Shown: positions 34,889 through 44,021, numbered from the stretch's first letter. The stretch is DNA of 51,609 nucleotides from Devosia marina (GCF_009758415.1 NZ_WQRF01000012.1:1-51609); one strand, 5' to 3'. Notes: generated from the letters alone by a model not told the origin. Numbers and translations are program-made.

Positions 34889-35866
34889 ATGCTAAAGCAA
34901 CTCGCTCTCGCATCTGTACTGTTCGCCGCGTCACCGGCACTGGCAGAGGTTCCACTGTCTGGTACGTTCACCGCAGGAGCAGCCTGCCCGGCTTTTCAGT
35001 CGATCAACCGCCAGACCAATCCCGGTGGTGTCGCCCTCTCCCCCGGCGATTCCTATGAGCTCGTCGCCGCCAACAACACGCCGGCCACCCATCTTCGGCT
35101 CATCATTCCCGGCGCAGAACCTGCGCGCCGCTGGGTAGAGATCAATTGCGGCACCACCGACGTCGCCCTGCCGGCGGCAGACAAAACGGCCTCGCCTCAA
35201 CAGGCCTATCGCGGCACCCAATACGTGCTGGCCGTCAATTGGCAGCCCGCCTTTTGCGAGACAGCCTCCCGCACCATCGAATGCCGGAACCAGCGCGAGA
35301 ACAGTTTCGAAGCCACCCACTTCACCTTGCATGGCCTCTGGCCGCAGCCGCGCAGCAATGAATATTGCGGGGTCCCCGAGCGCGACATCTGGGCCAGCCG
35401 CGACGGTCGTTGGCGTGATCTGCCCCTGCTCGATCTCACCATCGCCCAACGGCGCGACCTGGATGAAGTCATGCCCGGCAGCCAGTCCGGGCTCGACCGG
35501 CACGAATGGACCAAGCATGGCACCTGCTATGGCACCGACCAGGGCGAATACTTCGCCGACTCCCTGGATTTGATGCTTGCCCTGAATACCTCTCAAGTCG
35601 CTGAACTCTTTGCCCGCAACATCGGCAAGCGCATTACCCTTGCTCAGGTGCGCGATGCCTTCGACTCGTCATTTGGTGCCGGGAGCGGCGAGCGCATCGC
35701 CATGCGGTGCGTGCGCGACGGCAATCGTACATTGATCACCGAGTTGCAGATCAACCTGACGGGCAAAATCACTGGCCCCGACGATTTCGGCGCCCTGATG
35801 ATGGCTGCCAACCCGACCGATTCCGATTGCCGCTCAGGCCAGGTGGATGCGGTAGGGCTGCAATGA
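34889..35866 (+). CDS. Secreted ribonuclease T2
   Basis: A 325-residue exported RNase of the T2 family, which cleaves RNA through 2',3'-cyclic phosphate intermediates. A signal peptide (1-19, ending SPALA) is followed by an extra N-terminal domain of ~85 residues and the T2 domain. Both active-site blocks are complete: CAS-1 FTLHGLWP (H148) and CAS-2 RHEWTKHGTC (H205, E206, K209, H210). Several cysteines fit disulfides. It lies downstream of cpdB, separated by a small gene on the other strand. The enzymes act in sequence on RNA. Confidence 0.93.
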   Translation: MLKQLALASVLFAASPALAEVPLSGTFTAGAACPAFQSINRQTNPGGVALSPGDSYELVAANNTPATHLRLIIPGAEPARRWVEINCGTTDVALPAADKTASPQQAYRGTQYVLAVNWQPAFCETASRTIECRNQRENSFEATHFTLHGLWPQPRSNEYCGVPERDIWASRDGRWRDLPLLDLTIAQRRDLDEVMPGSQSGLDRHEWTKHGTCYGTDQGEYFADSLDLMLALNTSQVAELFARNIGKRITLAQVRDAFDSSFGAGSGERIAMRCVRDGNRTLITELQINLTGKITGPDDFGALMMAANPTDSDCRSGQVDAVGLQ

Positions 35867-36031
35867 CAAGAAACAGCCACCACCGAACCACCCCTTCACC
35901 CGAGATTGCGTAGCCGCGTTCGGCAATGCCGACGCGCCGCTCCCCGATGGCTGTTCCATTCCGTTAACGATTGCCATTCACTTGACCGAAAGGGCAGCCA
36001 GGCTAGCGTTTCCAGACCAACAGGAGCCGCC

Positions 36032-36796
36032 ATGCCCGCCGCCCTTTCCATTTCCGGCCTCACCAAAGCCTTCGAACGCCCGGTCGTAAAGGGTGTCGAC
36101 CTGATGATCGGAGCCGGCGAATTCTACGCCCTGCTCGGCCCCAATGGGGCCGGCAAGACCACCATCTTGCGCATGGTGGCAGGCTTGCTCAAACCCGACG
36201 CGGGAAGTATCTCCATTCTCGGCATCGATGCCCTGGCCGATCCGGTATCCGCCAAGCGTCGCATGGCCTGGGTGTCAGATGAGCCCATGGTCTATGACCG
36301 CCTCACCCCTCTCGAATATCTCGACTTCGTTGCTGGCCTCTGGCAGGTCGACCCGACCCGCGCCCGCCAATCGGCGCACGAACTGATCGATTGGCTCGGC
36401 CTCTCGCCACATGCCAATGAGCTTTGCGGCGGCTTCTCCAAAGGCATGCTGCAAAAGGTTGCCCTGGCCGGTGCCCTCGTACATGACCCCGATCTCATCA
36501 TTCTCGACGAGCCGCTGACGGGCCTGGATGCCGGGTCGGCCCGACAGGTCAAGGATGTCCTGCGCACCAAGACGTCCGCAGGCGTCACCGTCATAATGAC
36601 CACCCATATTCTCGAAGTCGCCGAGCGCATGGCCGAACGCATTGGGGTCATTGCCGAAGGCCGCCTGATCGCCGAAGGCACGCTTGAGGAGCTGCGCACC
36701 CGTATCGGCCGTGAAACCACGCTCGAGGAAATCTTTCTCGATCTGGTTGCCCAGGGCGCGGCCGAAGACAGCCTGTCAAAACAGGACGCCGCGTGA
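36032..36796 (+). CDS. ABC transporter ATP-binding protein
   Basis: A 254-residue ATPase with Walker A GPNGAGKTT (~36-44), a signature-like motif GGFSKGMLQKVALAGAL, Walker B LIILDEPLTGLD and the switch His in MTTHILEVAE. The sequence resembles CcmA/YadG/NatA-type exporters. I chose ATG 36032 with CAGGAG 6 bp upstream; an upstream frame adds an unrelated leader. It overlaps the permease gene by 4 bp (GTGA), so the two form one transporter. The substrate is unknown. Confidence 0.9.
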   Translation: MPAALSISGLTKAFERPVVKGVDLMIGAGEFYALLGPNGAGKTTILRMVAGLLKPDAGSISILGIDALADPVSAKRRMAWVSDEPMVYDRLTPLEYLDFVAGLWQVDPTRARQSAHELIDWLGLSPHANELCGGFSKGMLQKVALAGALVHDPDLIILDEPLTGLDAGSARQVKDVLRTKTSAGVTVIMTTHILEVAERMAERIGVIAEGRLIAEGTLEELRTRIGRETTLEEIFLDLVAQGAAEDSLSKQDAA

Positions 36797-38331
36797 CCCT
36801 CACCCCTGCCTCCCTGCCCTGGCTTGCTGCGCATGAATTCCGGCTCGCCTGGCGTGACACGGTGGCCATGATGACAGGCGGCCGCCGCATGCGCCTTTTT
36901 GGCTGGATCGCGGGGGGCGGCACAGTCTTCGGCATCATGCTACTTATCGCCTGGTTCGCGGTCCGGCCCTGGGTCGAGGCGGGCATCGTCATCGACAAGC
37001 AAGCACTGGTGATGATCTCGGGTATGGGCCTGCTGTTCTGGACCGTCACCCTGTCCCAGGCGCTCGAAGCGGTCACCAGGGTTTATTATGGACGGTCCGA
37101 TCTCGACCTGATCCTGTCTTCGCCGGCCTCCAGTGCGCGCCTTTTTGCCGTCCGTGCCGGCGCGGTCTTTGTCTCAACGACCGCTCTCGGGCTTCTTCTC
37201 GTCAGCCCCCTGGTCATAGCCCTCGTTCTGCAGGACGGTCCGCGCTGGTTCTCGGCCTTCCTGGTTATCATCGCCCTGGCCGCATTCTCTGTCGCCATCG
37301 CCATGGCTGTCACCCGCCTGCTGTTCCGCCTCACCGGCCCGCGCCGCACACGCCTGATTGCCCAGATCGTCGCCGGCATTGTCGGCGCCGGCTTTGTCAT
37401 TGGCATTCAGGCCGCCGCCATTCTCTCCCACGAAGGCTTTTCGCGGCTGGCCTTTTTCCAGTCCGACGCCATTATCGCCGCCGCGCCTGCTTCCGACAGC
37501 CTGCTATGGCTACCCGCCCGCGCGGCCTTGGGCGAACCTATGCCGGCCCTGCTGCTGATTGCCTTGTCACTCGTCGCGCTTGTGGCAACAGCGGCCCTCA
37601 TCGCCCCCAGCTATGGCCGCCTGGCCAACGCCGCCGCCGGGCTCAATCATGTCCGCGGCCAGCGCCGTCCGCACAAACGCGCCTTCCGCCCGGCCAGCCA
37701 GCGCCAGGCCCTGCGCCGCAAGGAATTCTTGCTGCTCCAGCGCGACCCCTGGCTGCTCTCGCAAACCCTGATGCAATTGCTCTATCTCGTGCCGCCCGCC
37801 CTGCTGCTCTGGATCAATTATGGCGCATCATCGGGCGATGGCACGTTCATTGTCATCGTGCCGGTGCTGGTCATGGCCTGCGGCCAGCTTGCCGGTGGCC
37901 TTGCCTGGCTCGCCATTTCAGGCGAGGACGCACATGATCTGGTGGCAACCGCGCCCCTCAGCCCGGCTACAATATTGCGCGCCAAGATCGAGGCCGTGCT
38001 GGCCATCATTACCCTGGTCATGGCGCCGCTTCTGCTCATGATCGGCCTTGCCGCCTGGCCCATGGCGCTCGTCACCGCAGCTTGCGCGGCCGCCGCCGCA
38101 GCTGCCTCAACTACCATTCAGCTCTGGTTTCGCGTCACCGCCAAGCGCTCTATGTTCCGCCGTCGCCAGGTCGCCTCGCGAGCGGCAACCCTCTGCGAGG
38201 CCTTTTCATCCATCCTCTGGGCCGGTACTGGCGCGCTCTGGGCCGCAGGCCTGTCCCTCGCCATCGGCCCGGCAGTTCTGGCCTTGCTGGTGCTTGGAAT
38301 TGCTCGCCTGTTGGCTCCGCGACCGGGCTGA
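36793..38331 (+). CDS. ABC transporter permease
   Basis: A 512-residue membrane protein partnering the ATPase. It has about ten or more TM segments in two clusters (~35-300 and ~325-505) with a basic cytoplasmic stretch near 290-325 (RGQRRPHKRAFRPASQRQ). I do not recognise a named family beyond ABC-2-like export permeases. The GTG start overlaps the ATPase stop, indicating coupled translation. No periplasmic binding protein gene is present, which supports an exporter. Confidence 0.8.
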   Translation: MTLTPASLPWLAAHEFRLAWRDTVAMMTGGRRMRLFGWIAGGGTVFGIMLLIAWFAVRPWVEAGIVIDKQALVMISGMGLLFWTVTLSQALEAVTRVYYGRSDLDLILSSPASSARLFAVRAGAVFVSTTALGLLLVSPLVIALVLQDGPRWFSAFLVIIALAAFSVAIAMAVTRLLFRLTGPRRTRLIAQIVAGIVGAGFVIGIQAAAILSHEGFSRLAFFQSDAIIAAAPASDSLLWLPARAALGEPMPALLLIALSLVALVATAALIAPSYGRLANAAAGLNHVRGQRRPHKRAFRPASQRQALRRKEFLLLQRDPWLLSQTLMQLLYLVPPALLLWINYGASSGDGTFIVIVPVLVMACGQLAGGLAWLAISGEDAHDLVATAPLSPATILRAKIEAVLAIITLVMAPLLLMIGLAAWPMALVTAACAAAAAAASTTIQLWFRVTAKRSMFRRRQVASRAATLCEAFSSILWAGTGALWAAGLSLAIGPAVLALLVLGIARLLAPRPG

Positions 38332-38374
38332 TCAGTTCGGCATCTGGCAGCAACGGGAGCTGTTGCAGCCTGCC

Positions 38375-38548
38375 CTAAAACAGGATCGCCAGGCCCATCA
38401 TCGCCATGATCAGGATAATGACGATCCCGATGAGCATGATGCCGGCAACGATCTTGGCGAGGGTTGCCGCCGCCCCGGCTAGCCCGGAAAATCCCAACAT
38501 GCCGGCAACAAGCGCGACGACGACGAGAATGAGCAAGAGTTGCAGCAT
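38375..38548 (-). CDS. DUF1328 small membrane protein
   Basis: A 57-residue protein that is almost entirely hydrophobic, with two TM helices: LLLILVVVALVAGMLGFSG and AKIVAGIMLIGIVIILIMAM. The GFSGLAGAAATLAKI hinge is the DUF1328 hallmark. Members are abundant small inner-membrane proteins, often stress-induced, of unknown function. I chose ATG 38548; an earlier in-frame codon adds a polar leader. It is convergent with the ABC permease (43 bp apart). Confidence 0.88.
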   Translation of the reverse strand: MLQLLLILVVVALVAGMLGFSGLAGAAATLAKIVAGIMLIGIVIILIMAMMGLAILF

Positions 38549-38691
38549 TGGATATCTTTGCCTTCCGTCTGGTTCATCTTGCAAACGTCGCCGCTCTTGC
38601 TCCGTTCCAGCATGAATGCACGAAATATCCGGTCTTAACCGGATGTGAGGAGCGGCCAGGCTAATCTACCCTTTGGCCGGGGAGATTACTG

Positions 38692-41016
38692 TTGCGGCAC
38701 CTTCTGAGATGGACCGCTGCCATTGTTGCAATACTGGTGCTGCTGGGTTTGACCCAGTCTGGCATGCTGGCCTCGCTCGACCGCCGCTTGGACGATTGGC
38801 GGTTGGCCGCCACGTCCCGACCGGTCAGCGAGACGACCGTCGTCGTTGAGATCGACAGCCAAAGTCTGGCCGAAATCGGCATCTGGCCCTGGCCGCGCAG
38901 CCTGCACGCCACCCTGCTGGACCGTCTCATGGCCGCAGGCGCCGACGAAGTGGTCTTCGATATCGACTTTTCAAGCAGCCGCGATCCGTTCGACGACGCC
39001 CAGTTCACCGCGGCCCTGGAACGGGCAGGCGGCTATGCCTGGCTGGCGGCATTTGCCCAGACCGGAGCAGATGGTCACCTCCATTTTTCCCGCCCCCTGC
39101 CCGAATTCGCAGCCAGCGCCGGCTCGGTTCTGGTTAATGTGCTGCTGGACCCGCTGACTGCAACGGCGCGCAGCCTGCCTGTTTCAGCCACCGATGAATA
39201 CGGCACTATTCCCGCTCTGGCGGTTCAGCTTGCCCGCAATCAGTCCCCCTTGCCAGAAATCCTCGAGGTCGACTTCAGCCTGAACCTGGCCGATCTGCCG
39301 CGCCTCAGCTTCACGGATGTGCTCTACGGTCGCGTCGACCCGTCCATGCTCTCGGGCAAGCAGATCATCGTCGGGGCCAGTGCCATCGAGTTGCGCGACT
39401 TCTTCACTGTTCCTCGGTATGGCGTGATAGCCGGGCCGGTGCTTCAGGCTTTGGCTCTGGAAACTCTCAAGGCTGGGCGGATCCTGGCCAATTGGGGCCA
39501 CCTGCCCGGCGTTCTGATCGTCTCCGCCCTCGCGCTTCTGCTGCTCTTCCGCCCACGCCGGGCCAATGTACCGACCGTTTTCGCTGTCCTGGCAATGACG
39601 TCTTTTCTCGGTGAGGCCATGGCACTTGTTGCCTACGCCCAGCTCAGCCTGCTGGTCAGCACCGCCAGCCTGCATGTTGGTCTGGTCATCCTGTTTGGCC
39701 TGGCCTTGGCCGACAATGGCTACGATCATCTCCTCGCCCGCCGTGCCGCGCAGGACCGTTTGCGTTTTCTGGCCACCCATGACGCCGCGACCGGCCTGCT
39801 CTCCCAGCAGGGGTTGATGGAGTTGCCCCGCACGCTGGTGCCGCAAGTGCTCCTGCTGCTGCAGGTTCAGGCCACAGACGAACTGCGCGTGACGCTGGGC
39901 CACGATGTGGTCGAAGCTGTGCTGCACCAGTTTGCCCACCGCTTGGGGCATGCCGGGTTCGCCGAGGTTGCGCGCACCGCCCCCGCGACATTCGCCTTGC
40001 TGCGCGGCGATGATGGCGATGCGGACGGACTGGCCCGCACAGCCGCCCAGCTCAGAACGAGCCTTTCGGGCGAATACCAAGCTGACGGTCACCATCTGCA
40101 CATCGAGGTCGTGGTGGGTTATGCCAGCGGCGCGGGCACTCGCTCAGAACTGCTCAACCAGGCAGAGATTGCATTGATCCAGGCCCGCGCCGACCGGCTC
40201 CAGACCCGAAGCTTCAGCCCCGCGGATCAGTCGATCCTGGACCGTCAACGCCAGCTCGATCGCGATTTGCGCCGGGCCCTGGGCCGCAATCAGCTTCGGT
40301 TGAACTTCCAGCCCCAGGTCGATCTCAAATCCCGCAACGTCATCGGCGCCGAAGCCCTGATGCGTTGGGACCACCCCGAACTTGGCCCGGTCTCTCCCGC
40401 CGAGTTCATTCCACTTGCTGAAGAAACCGGCCTGATCGTCGATCTGGGGCGTTGGATCCTCTTTGAGGCCTGCCAGCAGGCAGCCGCCTGGCCAAGCCCG
40501 ATTACGGTGGCTGTCAACGTATCGCCGATCCAGTTTCAGCATGTCGATCTGGCCGCGACTGTAGCGAACGCCCTGCGCAGCTCGGGCCTGCCAGCCTCAC
40601 GTCTGGAACTGGAAATTACCGAAAGCAGCCGGGTCACCGATCCCGGTCGCGTCCACGCAGTAATGTGGCAATTGCGCGATCTGGGCGTGCGCCTCGCGAT
40701 CGACGATTTCGGCACCGGCTATTCGTCACTCAGCTATTTCCGCGACCTGCCCTTCGATCTGGTCAAGATCGACCAGAGCTTCGTGCGCGACCGCACTTCG
40801 GCCGAAGATCACCGGCTTTTGGCGGCGATCATCGAGCTTTCCTCCAAGATGGACAAGCACACCATTGCCGAGGGTGTCGAGGACGAGCCCACCGCTCGTT
40901 TACTCACGGAGATGGGCTGCACTTATGGGCAGGGCTACTATTTCAGCCGCCCAATCTCGGGGGAGAATCTGTGCAAGCTGCTTTCACAGCCGCACAGACA
41001 ACAGCTTATCAGCTAG
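38692..41016 (+). CDS. CHASE2-GGDEF-EAL membrane protein, probable c-di-GMP phosphodiesterase
   Basis: A 774-residue sensor enzyme. TM1 (~7-22) leads into a periplasmic CHASE2 sensory domain (~28-265). Three TMs follow (~272-342), then a degenerate GGDEF domain (~360-500) without the GG(D/E)EF motif (FALLRGDDGDAD stands there), and an EAL domain (~520-765). The EAL domain looks active: E554-A-L, N609, EITES (641-645), DDFGTGYSS (671-679), K692 and AEGVED (726-731). It should therefore degrade c-di-GMP. The start is TTG 38692 behind GGGGAG. It converges with a FecR-domain gene, overlapping by 4 bp. Confidence 0.92.
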   Translation: MRHLLRWTAAIVAILVLLGLTQSGMLASLDRRLDDWRLAATSRPVSETTVVVEIDSQSLAEIGIWPWPRSLHATLLDRLMAAGADEVVFDIDFSSSRDPFDDAQFTAALERAGGYAWLAAFAQTGADGHLHFSRPLPEFAASAGSVLVNVLLDPLTATARSLPVSATDEYGTIPALAVQLARNQSPLPEILEVDFSLNLADLPRLSFTDVLYGRVDPSMLSGKQIIVGASAIELRDFFTVPRYGVIAGPVLQALALETLKAGRILANWGHLPGVLIVSALALLLLFRPRRANVPTVFAVLAMTSFLGEAMALVAYAQLSLLVSTASLHVGLVILFGLALADNGYDHLLARRAAQDRLRFLATHDAATGLLSQQGLMELPRTLVPQVLLLLQVQATDELRVTLGHDVVEAVLHQFAHRLGHAGFAEVARTAPATFALLRGDDGDADGLARTAAQLRTSLSGEYQADGHHLHIEVVVGYASGAGTRSELLNQAEIALIQARADRLQTRSFSPADQSILDRQRQLDRDLRRALGRNQLRLNFQPQVDLKSRNVIGAEALMRWDHPELGPVSPAEFIPLAEETGLIVDLGRWILFEACQQAAAWPSPITVAVNVSPIQFQHVDLAATVANALRSSGLPASRLELEITESSRVTDPGRVHAVMWQLRDLGVRLAIDDFGTGYSSLSYFRDLPFDLVKIDQSFVRDRTSAEDHRLLAAIIELSSKMDKHTIAEGVEDEPTARLLTEMGCTYGQGYYFSRPISGENLCKLLSQPHRQQLIS

Positions 41017-41984
41017 AGGCCCAGCCCGCTCAGGCTAACGCCAACCTCAACGATGCCAGCGTCAACAGTGGCAGTGCTTCCCGAACTGCTGCTGCCGCTC
41101 GAACTTCCACCACCCACGCCTACACTGACCCCAACAGACCCACTACCCGTCGAGGCGCCTGCCCCGACGCTTGCGCCACCTGCTGAGGTTCCCACCGAAA
41201 CGTTACCGCTGCCACCGCCTGTCGACGCTCCGGCAGATACGTTTACGATGCCACCGCCTGCCGACGCTCCGGCAGATACATTGGCCGTTCCGCCGCTGAC
41301 AGCAGCCCCGACGGCCGCATTGGTCCCGCCTGATGTCGCTCCGACATTGGCCACCGCACCCGCGAGGTCACCACGCAGCACCGCATCGCGCGCTGCCGCC
41401 GGCACCGCTGCGCCTTCAATCAGAAACACCACCTTGTCCGCACCCGGACCGCTGACATCAAGCGGTCGCGTCAGGCTCGCGGCGGCTGACTGCCCACGCG
41501 TCACGTCCACGACCATGTCGTGAACGCTGTCCTGTACCTGCACGACCCCGCTCGCCACATCTACTGTGGCTAACCCATTGCTGTAGGTCACCGTGAACTG
41601 CGTCCCCTTGACTATCGCCGCGAGGATTGGGGTCTGCACGGAGAAATGCTGCACATTTCGTTTCTCGGCTTCAATCGTCACAACGCCGCTGCTTTGAATG
41701 ACGCTGGTCATTTTCTGTCCTGCTGCGTCGCGCACCGCGATCTGGGTATTTGGGCCCAGCGCAATACTCTCCTGGCCGCGCACCAGTTCCAGCCGTCCAT
41801 TTGCGGCCGTGCGCACCTTGCCGCCGTCAGGCACCACATCGCCGCGCTCCAGAGCCACCCAGGTGTTGCGCTCAAGTTGCATGACGGTGCCCCGCAAGCG
41901 CTCGGCGATCCATTCTTCGGCCAATGCGGCCGAACCGGTACAGAGCAACGAAAATGCGACTATTATGGATTTTCCGAGATACAT
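41013..41984 (-). CDS. Secreted FecR-domain protein 1, Gly/Ser/Val repeat tail
   Basis: A 323-residue exported protein: signal peptide (1-22), then a FecR domain with EEWIAERLRGTV, RLELVRGQESIALGPNTQI and RNVQHFSVQTPILAAIVKGT. The last third is a low-complexity tail of NVSAGASxGGG-type units. FecR domains in this form, without sigma-factor interaction or a TM, are secreted proteins of unknown role. It is downstream of a paralogue at 42156, and the convergent gene is a CHASE2 protein. I chose ATG 41984 with GGAGGA upstream because it starts the signal peptide. Confidence 0.85.
   Translation of the reverse strand: MYLGKSIIVAFSLLCTGSAALAEEWIAERLRGTVMQLERNTWVALERGDVVPDGGKVRTAANGRLELVRGQESIALGPNTQIAVRDAAGQKMTSVIQSSGVVTIEAEKRNVQHFSVQTPILAAIVKGTQFTVTYSNGLATVDVASGVVQVQDSVHDMVVDVTRGQSAAASLTRPLDVSGPGADKVVFLIEGAAVPAAARDAVLRGDLAGAVANVGATSGGTNAAVGAAVSGGTANVSAGASAGGGIVNVSAGASTGGGSGNVSVGTSAGGASVGAGASTGSGSVGVSVGVGGGSSSGSSSSGSTATVDAGIVEVGVSLSGLGL
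41211..41279 (-). repeat. 39-bp tandem repeat inside FecR gene 1
   Basis: Two copies of a 30-bp block beginning GCCACCGCCTG and ending GGCAGATAC lie at 41211-41240 and 41250-41279 with one internal mismatch and one at the last base. The period is 39 bp (13 codons). They encode successive NVSAGAS units and could change in number by slippage without breaking the frame. Confidence 0.7.
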
Positions 41985-42155
41985 GAACTTCCTCCGGCGC
42001 GGACCAATGCCGCTTTGAGGTTTATTCCTCACCCAAACCCTTTAACCGCATCCTACTTTTCTCGAATGCCGATCCGGAAGTGCAGATACTTCTACCGTTG
42101 CGGTTAACAGGTATCTCGAAAGAACAATACAATTGGAGACATGCGTCAGCTCATG

Positions 42156-42965
42156 TCAGTCATCATCATCGTCGTCATCATCATCGTCGTCATCGTCGCC
42201 GCCACCCACGCCAGCGCCTCCTCCACCCGCGCCAGCGCCACTACCGCCGTTTGACGGCGGCGGGGACACAACGGCTTCGACGGACCTGTTGGGCTCCCCC
42301 TGGGCTAGAGATTGGAAGGTCGAGCCTGGATCTGGCGCAGGATCGAAGCCCGCCGCCTGAGCGGCCGCGTTTGCCCCGACAACAGCCTGCCCGTTTACGA
42401 GATACACCGTGTTGACGGAACCCGGCCCACTGACCTGAAGAGGTCTGTCAGCTCCAGCGGAGGCCGATTGACCGACAACGACGTTTGCGATCACATTATT
42501 GCTGGTGTCTTGAACCTGAACGACGCCGCTATCGACATCGACCAATGCGCGACCATTCGCAAGGCGGACCGAAAACCGCGTACCCTTCACAACGGCGGCG
42601 AGTACCGGCGTGGTAACCTGAAAATGCTCCACATTACGTTTGTCGGCGGAGATGACGACGCTCCCAAGATGGTGCTCCACATTGGTGAGTTTACGGCCCT
42701 GCGCCTCGTGAATTGCAAGAAATGTTCCGGGGCCCAGATCGATTGATTCATTTCCGCGAACAAGTTCCATTCGTCCATTGTGCAGGGTGCGGACGTGATG
42801 GGACCGCCTTACGGTGTCACCAATCGCCAACGGATGCCACTCGCGCCCGTCATAATGCTGGGCATCGCCGCGCAACCGAACTACTGTCCATTCCTGAGCA
42901 ATCACAAGAACGGAAGTTGAAAGAAGTGTCAGCACCACAACTGCCAGACGCGCCAGATTTCGCAT
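42156..42965 (-). CDS. Secreted FecR-domain protein 2, poly-aspartate tail
   Basis: A 269-residue exported protein: signal peptide (MRNLARLAVVVLTLL... to ~23), then a FecR domain sharing MELVRGNESIDLGPGTF and KRNVEHFQVTTPVLAAVVKG with the paralogue at 41013-41984. A Gly-rich linker ends in thirteen consecutive aspartates (codons at 42159-42197). Acidic tails like this can bind calcium or act as a spacer; that is inference. I chose ATG 42965 with GGAG 8 bp upstream. It lies upstream of the first FecR gene on the same strand, 171 bp apart. Confidence 0.82.
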   Translation of the reverse strand: MRNLARLAVVVLTLLSTSVLVIAQEWTVVRLRGDAQHYDGREWHPLAIGDTVRRSHHVRTLHNGRMELVRGNESIDLGPGTFLAIHEAQGRKLTNVEHHLGSVVISADKRNVEHFQVTTPVLAAVVKGTRFSVRLANGRALVDVDSGVVQVQDTSNNVIANVVVGQSASAGADRPLQVSGPGSVNTVYLVNGQAVVGANAAAQAAGFDPAPDPGSTFQSLAQGEPNRSVEAVVSPPPSNGGSGAGAGGGGAGVGGGDDDDDDDDDDDDD

Positions 42966-43100
42966 GTAAAAACTCCATGGAACCACCGTCTAAGCTTGCG
43001 CTGAACTAATTAACTGACTCTGCTAATTGCGCTCGCAGTGAAGCCGTATCCGTGCACACCCAAGAACAGGGTTAACAGAGTATGACGCGTCTAGTGCAGT

Positions 43101-44021
43101 CTAGAATTCAAGCCCCGCCGGCACTGGCGGCGGCGTATGCACCACAGTGATCCGAACGCGCTCATTGGCGGCCATATAGGGATCGTTGGGAAAGAACGGT
43201 TCACCCGTCGCCCGCCCGGCTACGGCCTTGAAGCGATCGTCGCTCATGCCGAATTCGCCCAGGATCGAGCGCACCACATTGGCGCGGTCCGCCGACAGTT
43301 CCCAGGGTCCGTAGCGCGGATTGTCGTAGCGCCCGCCCGCCGCGGTATGGCCCGATATTGTCACCTGCGCATTGAGTTGCTGCAGGATCGGACCAATCGC
43401 CGCGATCGCTGCACGGGTCGGCTCCAGCGGATATTTCGACCCCTCTGGGAACATGGGGCGGCCCTGCTGGTCAACGATCTGGATATCCAGTCCCTCCTCG
43501 GTCTGCTCGACAAGCAGATTGTCCAGGAATGGGGTCACTTCGGGCAGCGACTGCCAGGCCTGCTTGATGCTCGCCGCCGCACTGTGGAACGCCTGTGCTT
43601 CAAGCGATTGCAGGTTGAATTCACTGTCGCTGCTGGCGCGTTGCTCGCTGCCCTGCTGGCGCGCCGCGCCGCCGATATGGGTATCGGTGGTACCCTGGTC
43701 CGAGCTTTGCGGCGAAGCTGGTCGGTCCTCGATGATGTCGGCAGAGGAGCCTGACATCTGGTTGCCCGAATTGTCCATCGCACTGCCACCCATCACGCCG
43801 CCAGCGCCGCTCGTGGTCGTACTAAGAGATGCGGGCGCGAAATAATTGGCGAGGCCTTCCTTCTGCTCAGGCGTCGTCATGCTGATCAGCCACATCAAGA
43901 GGAAGAATGCCATCATCGCCGTCACGAAGTCGGCATAGGCAATCTTCCACGCCCCGCCATGATGAGCATGGGCGGCCTTCTTGACCTTCTTGATGATGAT
44001 AGGCTGGTCGTAATTCGCCAT
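43101..44021 (-). CDS. motB: MotB, flagellar motor stator protein
   Basis: Peptidoglycan-anchoring stator subunit, 306 residues. The N terminus has basic residues and the proton-channel TM with the essential aspartate (D31 in IAYADFVTAMMAFFLLMW). The plug region LANYFAP follows, then a Ser/Gln-rich linker (~65-145) and a C-terminal OmpA-like domain (~165-300) with TISGHTAAGGRYDN and SADRANVVRSIL. It starts 23 bp after motA on the same strand. Together they form the stator ring that drives flagellar rotation. No other flagellar genes are in the window. Confidence 0.95.
   Translation of the reverse strand: MANYDQPIIIKKVKKAAHAHHGGAWKIAYADFVTAMMAFFLLMWLISMTTPEQKEGLANYFAPASLSTTTSGAGGVMGGSAMDNSGNQMSGSSADIIEDRPASPQSSDQGTTDTHIGGAARQQGSEQRASSDSEFNLQSLEAQAFHSAAASIKQAWQSLPEVTPFLDNLLVEQTEEGLDIQIVDQQGRPMFPEGSKYPLEPTRAAIAAIGPILQQLNAQVTISGHTAAGGRYDNPRYGPWELSADRANVVRSILGEFGMSDDRFKAVAGRATGEPFFPNDPYMAANERVRITVVHTPPPVPAGLEF

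Noticed and set aside
38692..41016. Calling the CHASE2-GGDEF-EAL protein a diguanylate cyclase
   Set aside because: The GG(D/E)EF active site is absent, whereas the EAL residues are intact, so only phosphodiesterase activity is supported.
41165..41290. Repeats in the FecR gene considered as a CRISPR array
   Set aside because: The units are in-frame coding repeats with a 13-codon period, lack unique spacers, and no cas genes are present.
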